Both the position numbers and the translations under genes were made by a program. DNA of 64,000 bases from JANXQZ01 sp038225555 (GTDB lineage Bacteria > Acidobacteriota > Terriglobia > Bryobacterales > Bryobacteraceae), in NCBI GenBank assembly GCA_038225555.1, contig JBBRRB010000024.1, positions 29,284 to 93,283 on the forward strand, written 5' to 3'. Below, piece after piece: positions 63,499-64,000 of the stretch (the first letter of the stretch is position 1; each line of letters opens with the position of its first letter). The notes beneath the pieces were generated by a model. It was not told where the DNA came from, did not search any database, and was given only the letters and a program-made list of their open reading frames with translations.

Positions 63499-63522
63499 AT
63501 ACTGAACCGTATGGTTCAGTAT
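63499..63522 (+). promoter_or_regulatory. Palindromic ArsR operator spanning the start codon
   Basis: Perfect inverted repeat with 10-bp arms ATACTGAACC (63499-63508) and GGTTCAGTAT (63513-63522) around GTAT. TATACT at 63498-63503 looks like a -10 element, which would put transcription start about at the ATG (63511), giving a leaderless mRNA. A winged-helix ArsR dimer bound here would block its own transcription. The palindrome is seen; its use is inferred. Confidence 0.65.
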
Positions 63523-63876
63523 TACCAGCCCCGCTTCGATGCCTCGTTCGGTGCGCTCTCGGACGCCACCCGGCGCGGCGTTCTGGAGCAGCTCGGGCGT
63601 GATGACGCTTCGATCACGGCCCTTGCCGGGAAGTTCCACATGACCCTCACGGGCATGAAGAAGCATGTAGGCGTCTTGGAGCATGCGGGGCTGGTCACCA
63701 CGGAGAAGGTCGGGCGCGTTCGGACCTGCAAGCTCGGCCCACGCGGACTGCAAGAAGAAGCGGCATGGATCGAGATGTACCGCCAGCTCTGGGGCGCACG
63801 CTTCGACGAGTTGGACAAGGTTGTCAAAGAATTGAAACAGAAGGAGAAAGTCGATGGACGAAAGAAGATAAAGTGA
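63511..63876 (+). CDS. ArsR-family transcriptional regulator (SRPBCC-linked type)
   Basis: A 121-residue winged-helix protein. FDASFGALSDATRRGVLEQLGRDDASITALAGKFHMTLTGMKKHVGVLEHAGLVTTEKVGRVRTCKLGP is the usual ArsR fold with recognition helix in TLTGMKKHVGVLE. It lacks the metal-binding CxC, as is normal for ArsR regulators paired with SRPBCC proteins, so a metal-sensing role is unlikely. ATG 63511 lies inside the palindrome, and the reading frame upstream of it is not credible as protein. An SRPBCC-type reading follows 25 bp downstream. Confidence 0.88.
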   Translation: MVQYYQPRFDASFGALSDATRRGVLEQLGRDDASITALAGKFHMTLTGMKKHVGVLEHAGLVTTEKVGRVRTCKLGPRGLQEEAAWIEMYRQLWGARFDELDKVVKELKQKEKVDGRKKIK

Positions 63877-63901
63877 AGCCACCCCCACGAAGAACCTCCC
63901 G

Positions 63902-64000
63902 GTGGTTGAACGGAAGTCCGAGCTCGAACTCGTCGTCAAACGCACCGTCAAAGCGCATTCTAGCCTCGTGTTAGTGTCGTGGACAAAGGCAGAACTATTC
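63902..64000 (+). CDS. SRPBCC/AHSA1-like protein, N-terminal part only
   Basis: 33 codons to the window edge read VVERKSELELVVKRTVKAHSS and WTKAELF, matching the start of AHSA1/SRPBCC-domain proteins (ERELVVxRTxxAP...WTxPELF). An ATG in the same frame at 63854 is cut off by TAA at 63869-63871, so GTG 63902 is the likely start. These proteins are usually co-regulated with the adjacent ArsR-type gene. The call rests on a short segment. Confidence 0.55.
   Translation, partial: MVERKSELELVVKRTVKAHSSLVLVSWTKAELF

Noticed and set aside
63235..63951. A 238-residue minus-strand gene across the ArsR region
   Set aside because: Its sequence is the mirror of the ArsR gene and the operator; low-complexity Ser/Thr-rich start and no family.

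Overview
The window is a GC-rich, gene-dense stretch of a bacterial chromosome, read here as Acidobacteriota, probably close to the Bryobacterales/Solibacter group. That placement is inference from gene content: futalosine-pathway menaquinone genes, M13 peptidase, many secreted TPR and hypothetical proteins, paired secreted proteins with a Cys-rich C-terminal module, and a selenocysteine formate dehydrogenase. No rRNA, tRNA, CRISPR array, prophage or insertion sequence was recognised.

Layout. 1-9.8 kb: truncated DEAD-box RNA helicase, arsenosugar radical-SAM gene arsS overlapping a secreted metalloprotease gene, small metabolic enzymes, glgC, a D-threonine-aldolase-like enzyme, a 2H phosphodiesterase. 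9.8-17.4 kb: secreted proteins, including an M13 peptidase, a TPR protein and two tandem exported proteins sharing an eight-cysteine C-terminal module; the first of the two is frameshifted. 17.4-24.3 kb: AddAB-like helicase/nuclease pair, a small membrane methyltransferase and a ParDE-type toxin-antitoxin pair. 24.4-30.4 kb: an ABC exporter next to a cyclic beta-1,2-glucan synthase-like protein without the usual C-terminal phosphorylase half. 30.4-37.2 kb: a phosphate-acquisition locus (porin, pstS-pstC-pstA-pstB-phoU) with two candidate Pho boxes, closed by an 88-bp element of four nested hairpins. 37.2-44.7 kb: rfbD, then a formate dehydrogenase operon whose catalytic subunit reads through an in-frame UGA (selenocysteine), then a secreted GH32 fructanase. 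44.7-53.8 kb: a three-gene minus-strand operon (ornithine cyclodeaminase-like, queF, coiled-coil methyltransferase), ABC-F ATPase, YihY membrane protein, TPR protein and a degenerate sensor kinase. 53.8-64 kb: SnoaL-like protein, B3 metallo-beta-lactamase, DedA, CpaE/TadZ-like ATPase, mqnA-mqnC, MATE exporter, a ferritin-like Tat protein interrupted by UGA, diheme cytochrome plus metallophosphoesterase, and an ArsR regulator whose start codon lies inside a perfect palindrome, next to a truncated SRPBCC gene.

How parts fit. The Pst/PhoU/porin block would take up phosphate across both membranes. The formate dehydrogenase has a catalytic subunit, a four-cluster ferredoxin subunit and an NrfD-type membrane subunit, so formate electrons probably go to the quinone pool; mqnA and mqnC help make that quinone. 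The exporter and glucan synthase probably make and export a periplasmic or surface beta-1,2-glucan. The most interesting items are the Sec codon with its hairpin, the paired Cys-rich modules, the four-hairpin element, the truncated glucan synthase beside its exporter, and the in-frame UGA inside an ExxH motif.
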